Origin: Purpureocillium takamizusanense
Taxonomy: Eukaryota > Ascomycota > Sordariomycetes > Hypocreales > Ophiocordycipitaceae
DNA length: 64,000 nt
Direction of reading: 5' to 3'
Assembly (NCBI RefSeq): GCF_022605165.1
Contig: NC_063079.1
Span: 382,001-446,000 of the forward strand
Shown: piece after piece, positions 34,939 to 44,089 of the stretch
How positions within the stretch are numbered: the first letter of the stretch is position 1
How the letters are laid out: each line of letters begins with the position of its first letter
Notes under the pieces: model-generated
What the model was told of the DNA's origin: nothing
What the model saw: the letters and a program-made list of their open reading frames with translations, nothing else
Database searches by the model: none
Translations under genes and position numbers: made by a program

Positions 34939-37900
34939 CTAGCTCTCTATAAAACCCCTAATGGTTTCCTTTATCCACGGCGCCCTCCGCTTGGGGTCAA
35001 ACAAGGTCCAATAATTAATCCACCAGTATCCCGTGGTACTACCCTTACCCCCGAGCTCCTTGAACATCCGCCACATGGAGTCGTATCGCCGGAGACGCCA
35101 CCACTCCTGCTCGCCGAGGTAACCCCTCGCGTAGTCGAGAACGACGGCTGCAATGCCCGCCGTAATGACTGCGGCGCATGACGTGCCGCTCATGAGTTTG
35201 CGGTTGTCGGGCATCTTACGCTTCGAGCTCTCTGGAAACGGTGGCCAGGCCGAGCGGACGCACTCCCCAAGGGCCATGACACGCATGTTGTCCTGGGGGC
35301 TCGGTGTGAAGAGCGAGGGGTTGCCGTAGCCATCAGCCGCGTGGACACAGAACACGTCAGTCCGAGATGCCGGCCACGCGACTCCGTCGGGACGGTTCTT
35401 GCCGTCGTTCGAGGCCGCCGCGAACATAAGCACCTTCTTGGATGCCGCGTAGTCAATTGCTTCAGAGACCGTGCCGTTTTCCTCTCCGAAGCCGAAGGAC
35501 ATGACGACAATGTCGACCTGCCACGTATCCACGGCGTATCGGAGAGCCTAGATGAAGTGGTAATTGGGTTGGGTTATCTGAGCTCGACTCAAAAGCGCCG
35601 TTATGGTGGCACACTTACCTTGGCAATGCTTTCTGCTGACTCGACGATATGCGGCTTCTTCTTAAAGACTCTCGCGACGCAAATGACGGCATTCTCCGCA
35701 ATCTCGCGGAGGAGGACGGCGAGGTGCGTCCCGTGGCCGTCTTCATCATTCCATTGTGTGTTGGCCCTCTCCGGGTCAACAAAACTGCGATACAGCACCC
35801 TTGCATCGAAGCCGTACTGGGCTTTTTGGGTGCCTGACAGCTCGATGCCGCTGTCCAAGATGGCGATCTTGACCCTTTGTGCATCACAGAGCGTGGAGTT
35901 GCGGAGCTCGTTCCGTATGCGGCTGGTGGCATCTTTGTGATATTCGAGCCACCTCTCCGCCATGGATACTCTGGTCAACTCCACACGTTAGTAGCCTCGT
36001 CACTCTCCGTATGCAGACTGATGGTCTTCTTCTGAATAATGGAACGAGGCTGGGGAGTTGATGGGCATGACTCACTTGACTGGATCGACTCGTGTTTCGC
36101 CGTCCGTGTCCCGACCGTCTGCAAGAAGACAAATCTCGCGTCTTTTTCCAATCGTAATTTCTACCCTCTCTGCATAGTAACTTTCAGATATTTTACTGTG
36201 TTGACTAGGAGTGAGGAACACCATACCCTCGAGCTCGGCAAGAGACAAGTCGACGGCGGCAGCCGACGACCGCCGTCGGGCAGTGGTCCCCCGTTTACAT
36301 GTATGCTGGCCCGTCGACTTGTTGCTGCTTTCCATGGCCTTCTCTGACATGAGAAACTTGCCAAGTTCTTCGAGACGGACCTTGTATCCGTCCCTGAGCT
36401 CCGACGCCAAAGGCTGAATGATGCATGACAATATATACTGTCGGATCGGGCCCTCGTGCGCGAGACTTTGGCTTGGGAAGTTGGATGGCGGTTCCAGTTT
36501 CAGACAGGATCGAGTGGCTTTATACAAGGCGGGCGATATGCGTTTAGACCGGTCTCGCTCACTCCGTGCCTCACACTCTTCCAGCCTTTTCAAAGCATGC
36601 AGGCCGTCGTAGTTGAACGCCTTCCACTGCTCCTTCTCCTGTGACCTGTTGAATTTGTCACCCGTGGCGATCTCGAGAAAGATGATTCCGAGAGCCAGGA
36701 CGGCAGGGTGTGGGTGGTATTGCATGTGGGGCCTTGGAGACTTCTGTTGTTGTGCCTGTTGGAGTTCGACTGATAGGTATGGGAAGGTTAGCACTGGCGA
36801 CGACACCGGCGACTGACTCGAGCCGTTGGCGCGGCAGACAAAGTAGACGTTCATACTACTCCACGTCGAGTGAAACCAGGAGCCCGGATACAGAAACAGC
36901 ATGGAGTTGGCGAGAATATAGCACAGAGTTAGCTTCTCCCGAGGCGTGTATTTCGCGACATCCGATATGGCGGCACCGTCCCCCAGAAGTTGGTCGAGGC
37001 TCTCCATGACCGTATAGCTGTCAGCGACACCGTCGAGCAAATTGGGCGTGAGGTGCCATAGCGAGTTGTACTCGGCCACGAAGTCGACTTGGAACCCGTC
37101 GCTGTCGAATAGCCACTGGCAGATGTCGTCACTGACCAAGTGCCGGTCGGGTCTGGCCACTGACTGGGCCCTGAGCTTGACAGTCAGCAAGAGGCACTAA
37201 CTTACATGACACCAGATAATGACAAGGACTTGTAGAGGGGACTTAATCTTACGTTTGTCTCTTGACCTCGACATTAGTTACCTTCCACTCGATGATGTCC
37301 CTGCAAACAGGGAGGAGGACCTCGAACTTGGCAGGGCAATAGCTCTGCGCCGGTGCTTCACTTGCTGTCACCTTGGGCGCCAGCTGGCGATATTGTATCA
37401 GGCTGAGCCTCGCCTCTCGCTTCCCAGTCAGCCCGGCTGCCTGTTGGTGCTGAGGACAGCGACAATTCCAGTGCCGCTCCAGAAGAGTGTAAAGACGGTT
37501 GGCCAGCTCCTTCATCCCATGGCTGGGATGTTGCGAGAGGTTGAACTCTTCGACATCGGCGGTGGAGGTATCTCTGCAGTACACGTCCAAAAGGTGCTTT
37601 CCGGCAAGTCTGATGCGGCGGACAAACGTTTGGCGCTCCGCCCTGGACTGCCTCTCGCGCTTGTGGAATAGGGACACCTTGCGGCCCACGAGGGTCAGGT
37701 ATTCATCGCGCACCTCGCCGGGCTGAGAGGGCAATTCGAGGCACTCGTCGAAACCCCCGAGGTCATTCGACCTCAGGGACTTGGACAGGTCCTTTAGTCG
37801 TGGGAACCTGCCCTCCTCGTCTTGTTCCCCAGCCGAGGTCGATGCGGTGAAGTAGAAGAGGCTAGGGCCCCAACCCTTGGGCAGCCTGGTCTCGAGAGCC

Positions 37901-38109
37901 TCCAGGAGGCCCATGAGGACGTCGTCCCTAACGCTGGGAGCCCATTCTCCGCGAGACACGAACAGTGCCTGCCCTATGCTGATAATGTCTGAGTAGCAGT
38001 CCCGGGCGTCGTCGGCCAGGCTCTGGTCCGAAATCTCGCGCTCCTCGAATTCCTTGGCCAGAGCCCCAAAGGCCGGAATGACCTGGCTGAGAAGCACTAA
38101 CTGCCACAT
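34939..38109 (-). CDS. DUF7580-like plus subtilisin (peptidase S8) multidomain protease
   Basis: Four exons, 38109-37253, 37170-36076, 35970-35619 and 35547-34939, give 970 residues with no signal peptide, so the protease is probably cytosolic. Residues 1 to about 285 are helical. Residues 285-560 match the DUF7580 pattern found in fungal NLR-like and related proteins (LTLCYILANSMLFLYPGSW, PHPAVLALGIIFLEIATGD), a possible degenerate kinase-like fold. A linker leads to the S8 domain at about 680-900, with the full triad Asp 690 (ILDSG), His 730 (GHGTH), Ser 891 (MSGTSCAA) and oxyanion Asn 815 (AASND). The architecture recalls cytoplasmic fungal S8 proteases of incompatibility systems such as HET-Q2 of Podospora. 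It lies about 3.6 kb from a gasdermin-like gene (41742-42587), which makes a protease-substrate pair plausible. The domain calls are firm for S8 and moderate for DUF7580; the role is inference. Confidence 0.88.
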
Positions 38110-38588
38110 TGCTGTACATCAGCTACGCACAGCGACGGAGATGAAAGGTAGAGTCGGATAGAAAGAGACCATTAGGCGATGAGAGTAGATGGGTTTGCAA
38201 ACTTGGTTGAACGAGGTCTGGTCTTTGGTCTCCAGCCGTAAGAAGGGAGCGGGGGTGATCGACGTGCGAACTGAGTCTTAGCAGGCCGGGTTCAGTTTCT
38301 GCACTTTTCCTGCATGCAGATGGAGAAGCTGTTGAATATTTCCATATATCACGCAACGCCCGCTAAACCCCCTGTCACTTTGTCGCGGGTAACGCCCGGA
38401 ATCTCACTTGTCCCGCGAGACAGCCCTAATTCGTGGAGGCTGCAGCTTGTTACTGATTTAACGCTCATCTCCCCCGCCCGCCTGCATCATTCCACATGAA
38501 GCTACGTTTCCCTGGCTTTGGATTTCAGCAACAATTTCATTGCGAACTCTTGCTCTGTCTGTTTCCCTAGGTACGAGGCTGCGCCAGT
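38110..38588. other. divergent intergenic region
   Basis: This 479-base spacer separates the start of the - strand protease gene from the start of the + strand decayed gene, so it could be a shared promoter. No coding frame or repeat stands out. Confidence 0.55.
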
Positions 38589-39547
38589 ATGGCGGACTTG
38601 GCGGAGACTGAGTCGGATCTTCAGAAGCAGTCTGGCAGCCTAACGGAGATCGAGTTGGCACAACCCGAGACGGATCCTCAAGAGACCGCCAGCCTCAAGC
38701 ATATCGCCGAATGCTGCGAGCGACGTCTGTACAAGCTCTTGCAGGACGAGGAGGACCAGGAGGACATTGTCAAGGCAAGACATGGGCACTGGACGTCTCG
38801 CCAGTATGCCGAGTTCAACCTGTGGTGCGCCAAAGTCGGCATCCAAGGCGAGGGCCTTCGGTCAATCGACGTTCGGCTTAAAGACGTGCCCGATATCTGT
38901 AAACTTCTCAGACGACTGCTTCAGTCGCTGGAGCGGGACCTTAATGGCTAGCATTGCCCCTTTCCGCCGTTCCTGTTTCTCTACTCGAGCCTCATGGAGG
39001 CTAACGGAGCCGTCGACCCTGACAAGAGCTGGAACAACCATCTGAGTCATGTGAGCAAATAATTGGTACCGACGACGACTACAACGATGATGACGATGAT
39101 AATGATGATGCCGAGTCGGACGCTTCGCTGCTCTCTTTCGAGGCTCTATCCTCTGCCGAGCACTCCCAGGCGGGTAGTGCTCCTGATACTCCAGCACTGT
39201 CATCGAGGAAACGGAGAATGGCGCTACAAGCCTACATCGAAGACACCATCGACCGACTGCATGGACATGCACTTCGAATTGGAGACGCCGGAGCTAATCG
39301 CCGGCGTAGATGAATAGAACTCTATCGACAGAAGGAAGGCCTCAAAGGCGCTTACGATGGCTTCAAGGCGCTTGCGCTCCACGAAGTCAAGCTGCATTTC
39401 AAGAATGCATCCGAGCCCTTCCTCGAGCGATTGGCCGAGTCTTTTTCTAGGTGGAGAATTCGACTCGAGTACCTAAAGGAGCACCAGACGAAGCGAACCG
39501 TCTACACGTTCGACCCGGAGCGAGCTGCTGCTCCAGCGCTCGTCTAA
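38589..39547 (+). pseudogene. decayed fungal gene of the HeLo-like/C2H2 type
   Basis: The first 120 codons (38589-38951) look like the conserved N-terminal domain of a large fungal family often annotated as C2H2 or oxidoreductase-like proteins (CCERRLYKLLQ, YAEFNLWCAKVGI, SIDVRLKDVPDI, LLRRLLQSLERDL). This frame stops at a TAG (38949-38951). The homology then continues in another frame: an acidic Asp-run region from about 39085, then the family's second block (KLHFKNASEPFLERLAESFS, KEHQTKRTVYTFDPE) to a stop at 39545-39547, interrupted by an in-frame TGA at 39311-39313. No GT..AG pair cleanly removes both defects, and the long C-terminal zinc-finger part is missing. A truncated, multiply broken copy is the simplest reading; a sequencing error could explain one break but not the truncation. 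Confidence 0.65.
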
Positions 39548-39761
39548 TTGAGCGACCGAGAGCTGGCCATCGGTGGGCCGATTATTTCCCGGACCTTCCT
39601 CGATACGATCCCTCCCCCGTGCAGAACGACTACTATTTAAACGACGAAAAACTCCAACTATTCGTTGTGCGAGCGCAGAGAAAAATTCCAGATTTGTTTT
39701 CCGCCTCTTCTAAAGAAGGTTCGTGTCCTAGTGCGTCCTCTCAGGCCACCGCTGCTCTAAC

Positions 39762-40774
39762 ATGGAGATCATCCGCTTAGCCCAGTCGGAGACGCTGCCA
39801 GCACAGAATGAGACGGGAGATGTTAGCGTAGTCACGAATGAAGTAGACGACAGGTACGCGACAAGCATCCAAGACCAAGAAGTTTCCTGGAATAGGTCCA
39901 AGTCACAGCCTGCTGACGCACGTTACACTAGACAACAACCCGGCGAGCTCCAACGTCCATGGGCCTCGTCGGATAACTGTGGTAAAGTGCTGCCGCCACC
40001 AGGTCAAGTCTCGAAAGGGGGAAGACTGAAAAGAATAGCTCTATACAAACTGGTGGTTTTAGGGCATCCCGGCTCGGGCAAAACCGCCATGGTAACCCAG
40101 GTGATGGCATTCGCTCGCTCCCTGACAGAACAAAAGTCTGCTAATCCGAAATAACACAGTTTTGCTTAAATCATTTTGTAGAGACTTACGACCCCACGAT
40201 TGAAGATTCCTATCGCAAACAAGTCGTTGTTGACGGCCAGCCGTGCATGATTGAGGTCCTTGACACGGCCGGGCACGAAGAGTATACCGCCCTTAGAGAT
40301 CAATGGATTCGCGACGCGGAAGGGTTCATCATCGAATATTCCATCAGCAGCCGGCGGGCCTTCAAGGAAGTGCGAAGGTTCCATACGCAGGTAATGCGGG
40401 TCAAGGGCATGCAGAGTGCAATCAGCAGCATCAGCCGATCTGAGGGCCTGCCCGAAGACTTGCCACCGCCGGTTGTACTGGTCGGGAACAAGTGCGACAA
40501 GATCACCGAACGCGAGGTGTCCACGAAAGAGGGGTATGATCTAGCAAGGGAGATGGAATGCGAGTTTGTCAAATGTTCTGCAAAGAACAGCATCAACGAT
40601 GAGAAGACATTCTACGATGTCGTTCGGGCATTGCGCCAGCAGCAGCGGGTTGCGACTCCGCGAAGTTGGTGGTTGACGCGCCCGGGAGAAAAGCCGGAAT
40701 CGCCCCCCACGACGGTGTTTGGAGGTTTGGTAGACAGGGTCAAGGGGGCCGCGAGGAGGGTGTTCAAGGATTGA
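39762..40774 (+). CDS. divergent Ras-like small GTPase with N-terminal extension and no CAAX box
   Basis: Two exons (39762-40100 and 40160-40774) give 317 residues. The intron is placed so that FCLNHFVETYDPTIED follows the P-loop, as in Ras proteins. Residues 1-92 are an unrelated polar extension. The G domain has the P-loop GHPGSGKT (101-108), an intact effector loop YDPTIEDSYRKQ with Thr 126, DTAGHEE (148-154), NKCD (223-226) and SAK (253-255). The positions equal to Ras Gly12 and Gln61 are Pro 103 and His 152. The C-terminus ends RVFKD, with no prenylation cysteine, so classical membrane anchoring is absent; an amphipathic basic tail (DRVKGAARRVFKD) could substitute. It lies between the S8 protease and the gasdermin-like gene. 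The Ras family call is firm; the role is unknown. Confidence 0.87.
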
Positions 40775-41741
40775 GTCGTGAGATTGAGGTAGTCGCGCTC
40801 AACCAGACTCATATCAGATGGTGACCGTCAGCTGCCGGAGCATGAAGCGGCGTTTCATAATCCCCGTTTTTTGTCCGCCTTCAAAGAAAGTGAGACAGAT
40901 AGAACAGCTGCGGCCGCCACCGAACACCACGAGACGGTCTGTTGCTGCTACTTCGTCCTACTGCTCTTTCAACAGTATCCGGCGGCGTAGTCGCCGAAAG
41001 AGAGACGTACGGCCAGCCGATATGGCGAACTAACAGGACCTTGCCCCCCCCCCCAAAACATCCGGTCAACCCTCAAAGTGCCGGGGGGGGGGCTCTCGGG
41101 GGCGCGCTACCGTAAATCGAGAGGGGGTGACTTGTTACGATAGGCAGGTCATCGTTTCCGTCACGATCTGATGCCTCTATCTTATAGAAGTCATACCGGA
41201 GGCTCTCAGTAGTATGACAGCCAAGGAGCCAGGTATAGCACCCTCCATCGGAAGTGGGTTCCTGCATGTGTATATCCCCGCCATTCCTGACACGGTTCGA
41301 AGTCGCTCCTCATTAAAGACTCTTTGACATGCCGTCTCGACCCATTCCGGAGGACAGTGTAAAGCAAGCCCAACACTTCGACCATGTAGCCCGGTATGTA
41401 TGCCCTACGTACCACCAACTCCAATGTCCGAAGGGCGGCAAGAGGTGTAGAAATGGCAATTCCCTTTTTTTGGCACCGCAAACGTCAAAAATTAGACCAC
41501 TTAGGATGTCACAGGAGCTCCTGTGGATTTGCCGGACTTCGAGGCGGGGAAGCGGTATTTTAATACGTCAGCTGCCTTGGTGCGGCTGGAACTCCTGCCT
41601 TCAATCAGCGTCCCCTCGGTCACAAGTGTGTTTCGAGAGCTCTACAACCCTGCCCCAAAGTCTTCTGCGCTCTTTCTTCGGGCGACTATAGTGGGACGCT
41701 TTGTAACTGTCAGGCATCCAAGACAAAGACAGAAATCCACA
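40775..41741. other. spacer before the gasdermin-like gene
   Basis: About 1 kb with no supported gene. It contains an 11-base C run (41044-41054) and a 10-base G run (41083-41092), able to form a GC hairpin. The frame of the next gene stays open upstream to 41523, but this part looks non-coding. Confidence 0.5.
41044..41092. repeat. poly-C/poly-G inverted pair
   Basis: An 11-base C run and a 10-base G run lie 28 bases apart in the spacer between the Ras-like and gasdermin-like genes. On a single strand they would form a ten-pair GC stem. The exact run lengths may not be reliable in assembled sequence. Confidence 0.8.
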
Positions 41742-42587
41742 ATGGGGAAGCTCTACTACTTCCAAACTCCCACCTTCGACATCAACCCCGAGAGCGAGGC
41801 GGCGCCCAAGCTGGGGAGCATCTTCGCGACGCTTGAGACGCTCACGGCGCCGCTTAACCAATTCGAGCACGTGAGGCCACCCACGAGCCTCGTCAACGAG
41901 AGCTCCAGCGCGGACTTTGAAGAGACGGCTGGCAGCAGCCTTAGAGTCACCGTGACGTACGGCGCTGGGCGAGGGTCGGGGGACCCCATCTACGCCTTTG
42001 CGAGCGATAAGAAGAACGTGTACAGCTGCAAGCTGCTCGAGACGGTCGAGTTCTCGCCCACGGCTGAGTTCGTAACCGAGTGCATACGCTCCTCGCAGCA
42101 GGTGCAGCGTTTTCTAGAAAGCGCCTTCGTGGGCCGCAAGCGCGTCTACATGGTGACGGGCCTCAAGATCGCCGCGGGCTTCTCCACATCATCGACCGGG
42201 GAGACGCAACACAACCCCAAGCAGAAAATCAACGTCGGCGCCACCCCCACAGGCGTGCCTACATTGCTGGGCGGGCCGGAGCTCGACATCGCGATGTCGC
42301 CGGGGCGGACCTTGGCTCACGGCTTGACGGCCAACAAGATCGTCGTCGCCTACCGCGTCATCCGAGTCAAGGTGAAGTGGGACGGCGAGGCCCAGTACAA
42401 GTGCATGTCGGGCGGGAAGTATAGGACAGACAGCAGCGACGAGGATAGTGATGATGACGACAAGTCCGGCGGTAAGAAGGACCAGTGGGACCTAGAGCCA
42501 CTTGACGAGGGGGACATTGCTAGGGAGTTTCCGGACGCGGTGAAGATAGATGTAGAGGAGAGCACAAATGTTGAGGCGAACGTTTGA
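41742..42587 (+). CDS. gasdermin-like pore-forming domain protein (HET-Q1-like candidate)
   Basis: Single exon, 281 residues from the ATG at 41742, close to the size of fungal gasdermins (Podospora HET-Q1 and Neurospora RCD-1 are about 260-280). The N-terminus (LYYFQTPTFDINPESEAAPKL) and the beta-strand pattern fit this group as I know it: VYSCKLLETVEFSPTAEFV, then RVYMVTGLKIAAG (124-136), a Gly/Pro-rich hairpin region, and VVAYRVIRVKVKW (201-213). The last two correspond to the two conserved strands of gasdermin N-terminal domains (VYxVT and AYRV). The last 50 residues, from about 229, are acidic and probably form the removable inhibitory tail. There is no signal peptide or membrane helix. 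In this family an active fragment permeabilises membranes once the tail is cut off. The family call is pattern recognition and should be tested by profile or structure. Confidence 0.6.
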   Translation: MGKLYYFQTPTFDINPESEAAPKLGSIFATLETLTAPLNQFEHVRPPTSLVNESSSADFEETAGSSLRVTVTYGAGRGSGDPIYAFASDKKNVYSCKLLETVEFSPTAEFVTECIRSSQQVQRFLESAFVGRKRVYMVTGLKIAAGFSTSSTGETQHNPKQKINVGATPTGVPTLLGGPELDIAMSPGRTLAHGLTANKIVVAYRVIRVKVKWDGEAQYKCMSGGKYRTDSSDEDSDDDDKSGGKKDQWDLEPLDEGDIAREFPDAVKIDVEESTNVEANV

Positions 42588-43037
42588 GCACTATATGCAT
42601 GTGTCTCGTGGGTTCGACGAGTCGATGGTGTTCATATTGTTGATATGCTCTGGTTTGAGGCTGGAGACTGGACGAACTCGACACATCCGTTTCAGGGAAC
42701 GAACCGTGATAAAAGGCGACGCGAGAACTAATGACAATGAGGATGCCTGGCTCATCCAGTTGCACGGCCACCAGCACCTCTACGTGCTGCTTGGCTCACT
42801 CGGAGTGCCTGCCGGCTCACCCAAGGCCGCGCGATTGACCATCCCCAACGGAGCTACTAGCCCCAAACCTATATAGCTTTCGTTTCCCCCACATTCTCAG
42901 CCAACCTTATACGACTATCAACGTCGCTACAAATTATTATTATAGAGCTTCATGACTGTCCGCCCCCGCCCCCCTTTTCTCCTTTCCCCCGCGGCTTAAC
43001 TCCCCCTTCTAACCCCCCTTCTTCTCTCTCCATCGCA
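42588..43037. other. short intergenic region
   Basis: This 450-base stretch separates the gasdermin-like gene from the truncated zinc-cluster gene. The last 80 bases are C/T-rich, as in fungal core promoters. No gene is supported. Confidence 0.55.
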
Positions 43038-43811
43038 ATGCCTCGCAAACGCGACCCCTCTACGCCGCGGACGCCCACGCGCCGCTGCAGCCACCATGGC
43101 TGCCAGCGCTGCCGCCGGCACAAGATCCGGTGCGATGAGGCCCGTCCCCGGTGCGGCGCGTGCAGCGCGGCCCGCGGCCGTCCGGACTGCGTCTTCTCGG
43201 TGACGCTCAAGTGGCAGGCCGACTATGCGCGTGTCGGGCGCGCGCTTGGCAGGGCTGGCGTGTGGTCCATGCAGCAGCATCGGCATCGGCATCGGCATGC
43301 GATAGCGGCCGCCGGACTCGGAGAGAAGACGCGGAGCTGCGGGCAGGCCGCCGTGGTGGCTCGCCGTGGCAGGATTTGGCCGCTGTCGGTGCGGGTCGAG
43401 TCGTATTCGTTTCTTAATCTCTTCGTGCGGGACTTTGAGGGCGGCGAGGACGGCGAAACTACGTTTGTTGTAGGATATGCTTCTGCCCCCGCATCGTCAA
43501 TCCGGAGCGATGCATCATTATCAAGCCCGGCGTCCACCACCACCACCACCAGGGCTCACCAAGACTCAGCGTTGACGCGGCCCCTCGACGACCCCCTCCT
43601 CAGCAACCTGCAGCTCACAGGCCGTATTGTATCTGATATATATTTTACGAATAGCGGTGTCCAAACCTCAATCCACCGTCCAACGAGGCAGTGTGAAGAT
43701 ACTGCAGATTTCACGGGGCCACCCGAGGATGCATGTGTATATGTAGTGTCCGTGCCAGCTGCCACGTGGTGGTGGCTTGACGGACAAACAAGCATCTGCA
43801 GAGGGCTTTGA
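43038..43811 (+). CDS. truncated Zn2Cys6 transcription factor
   Basis: Predicted DNA-binding protein of 257 residues. A Zn2Cys6 cluster has Cys at 22, 25, 32, 39, 42 and 51 (C-x2-C-x6-C-x6-C-x2-C-x8-C) and is followed by the VTLKW segment and GRALGRAGVW, a pairing typical of one fungal regulator family with a C-terminal fungal_trans_2 domain. A short His/Arg repeat and a recognisable SYSFLNLFVRDFE segment come next, but the frame then drifts into low-complexity Ser/Thr and stops, so the several-hundred-residue effector domain is missing. No intron I could place rescues it. It is either a recently truncated gene or a short DNA-binding-only form. Confidence 0.65.
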   Translation: MPRKRDPSTPRTPTRRCSHHGCQRCRRHKIRCDEARPRCGACSAARGRPDCVFSVTLKWQADYARVGRALGRAGVWSMQQHRHRHRHAIAAAGLGEKTRSCGQAAVVARRGRIWPLSVRVESYSFLNLFVRDFEGGEDGETTFVVGYASAPASSIRSDASLSSPASTTTTTRAHQDSALTRPLDDPLLSNLQLTGRIVSDIYFTNSGVQTSIHRPTRQCEDTADFTGPPEDACVYVVSVPAATWWWLDGQTSICRGL

Positions 43812-44089
43812 CGAACTGCTACGCAGGTTGAGAGATGTTTCACGAAATGAAAGCCTTATAGATGGAAGAAAACGTCCATCCTCATGGCCGACCGACACGA
43901 CAGCAAGAAACACCTTTCTTGCATAAAATTGCGTGCAGCGCTACATGGCAAAAAAAAGGTCGCTCGTTCATATACACCCACCCGCCAGGCCTGCCCATCA
44001 CCCATATCACCCATTTTGACGACATAGCCATTCATATAAGTAGAGTTCCATGTTCCTTCCATCGCCACTCGTGGGAGCGGCGCGTTCAC

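Noticed and set aside
41523..41741. Upstream extension of the gasdermin-like frame
   Set aside because: The frame is open to 41523, but the residues do not fit the family start and the Met at 41742 begins the recognisable domain.
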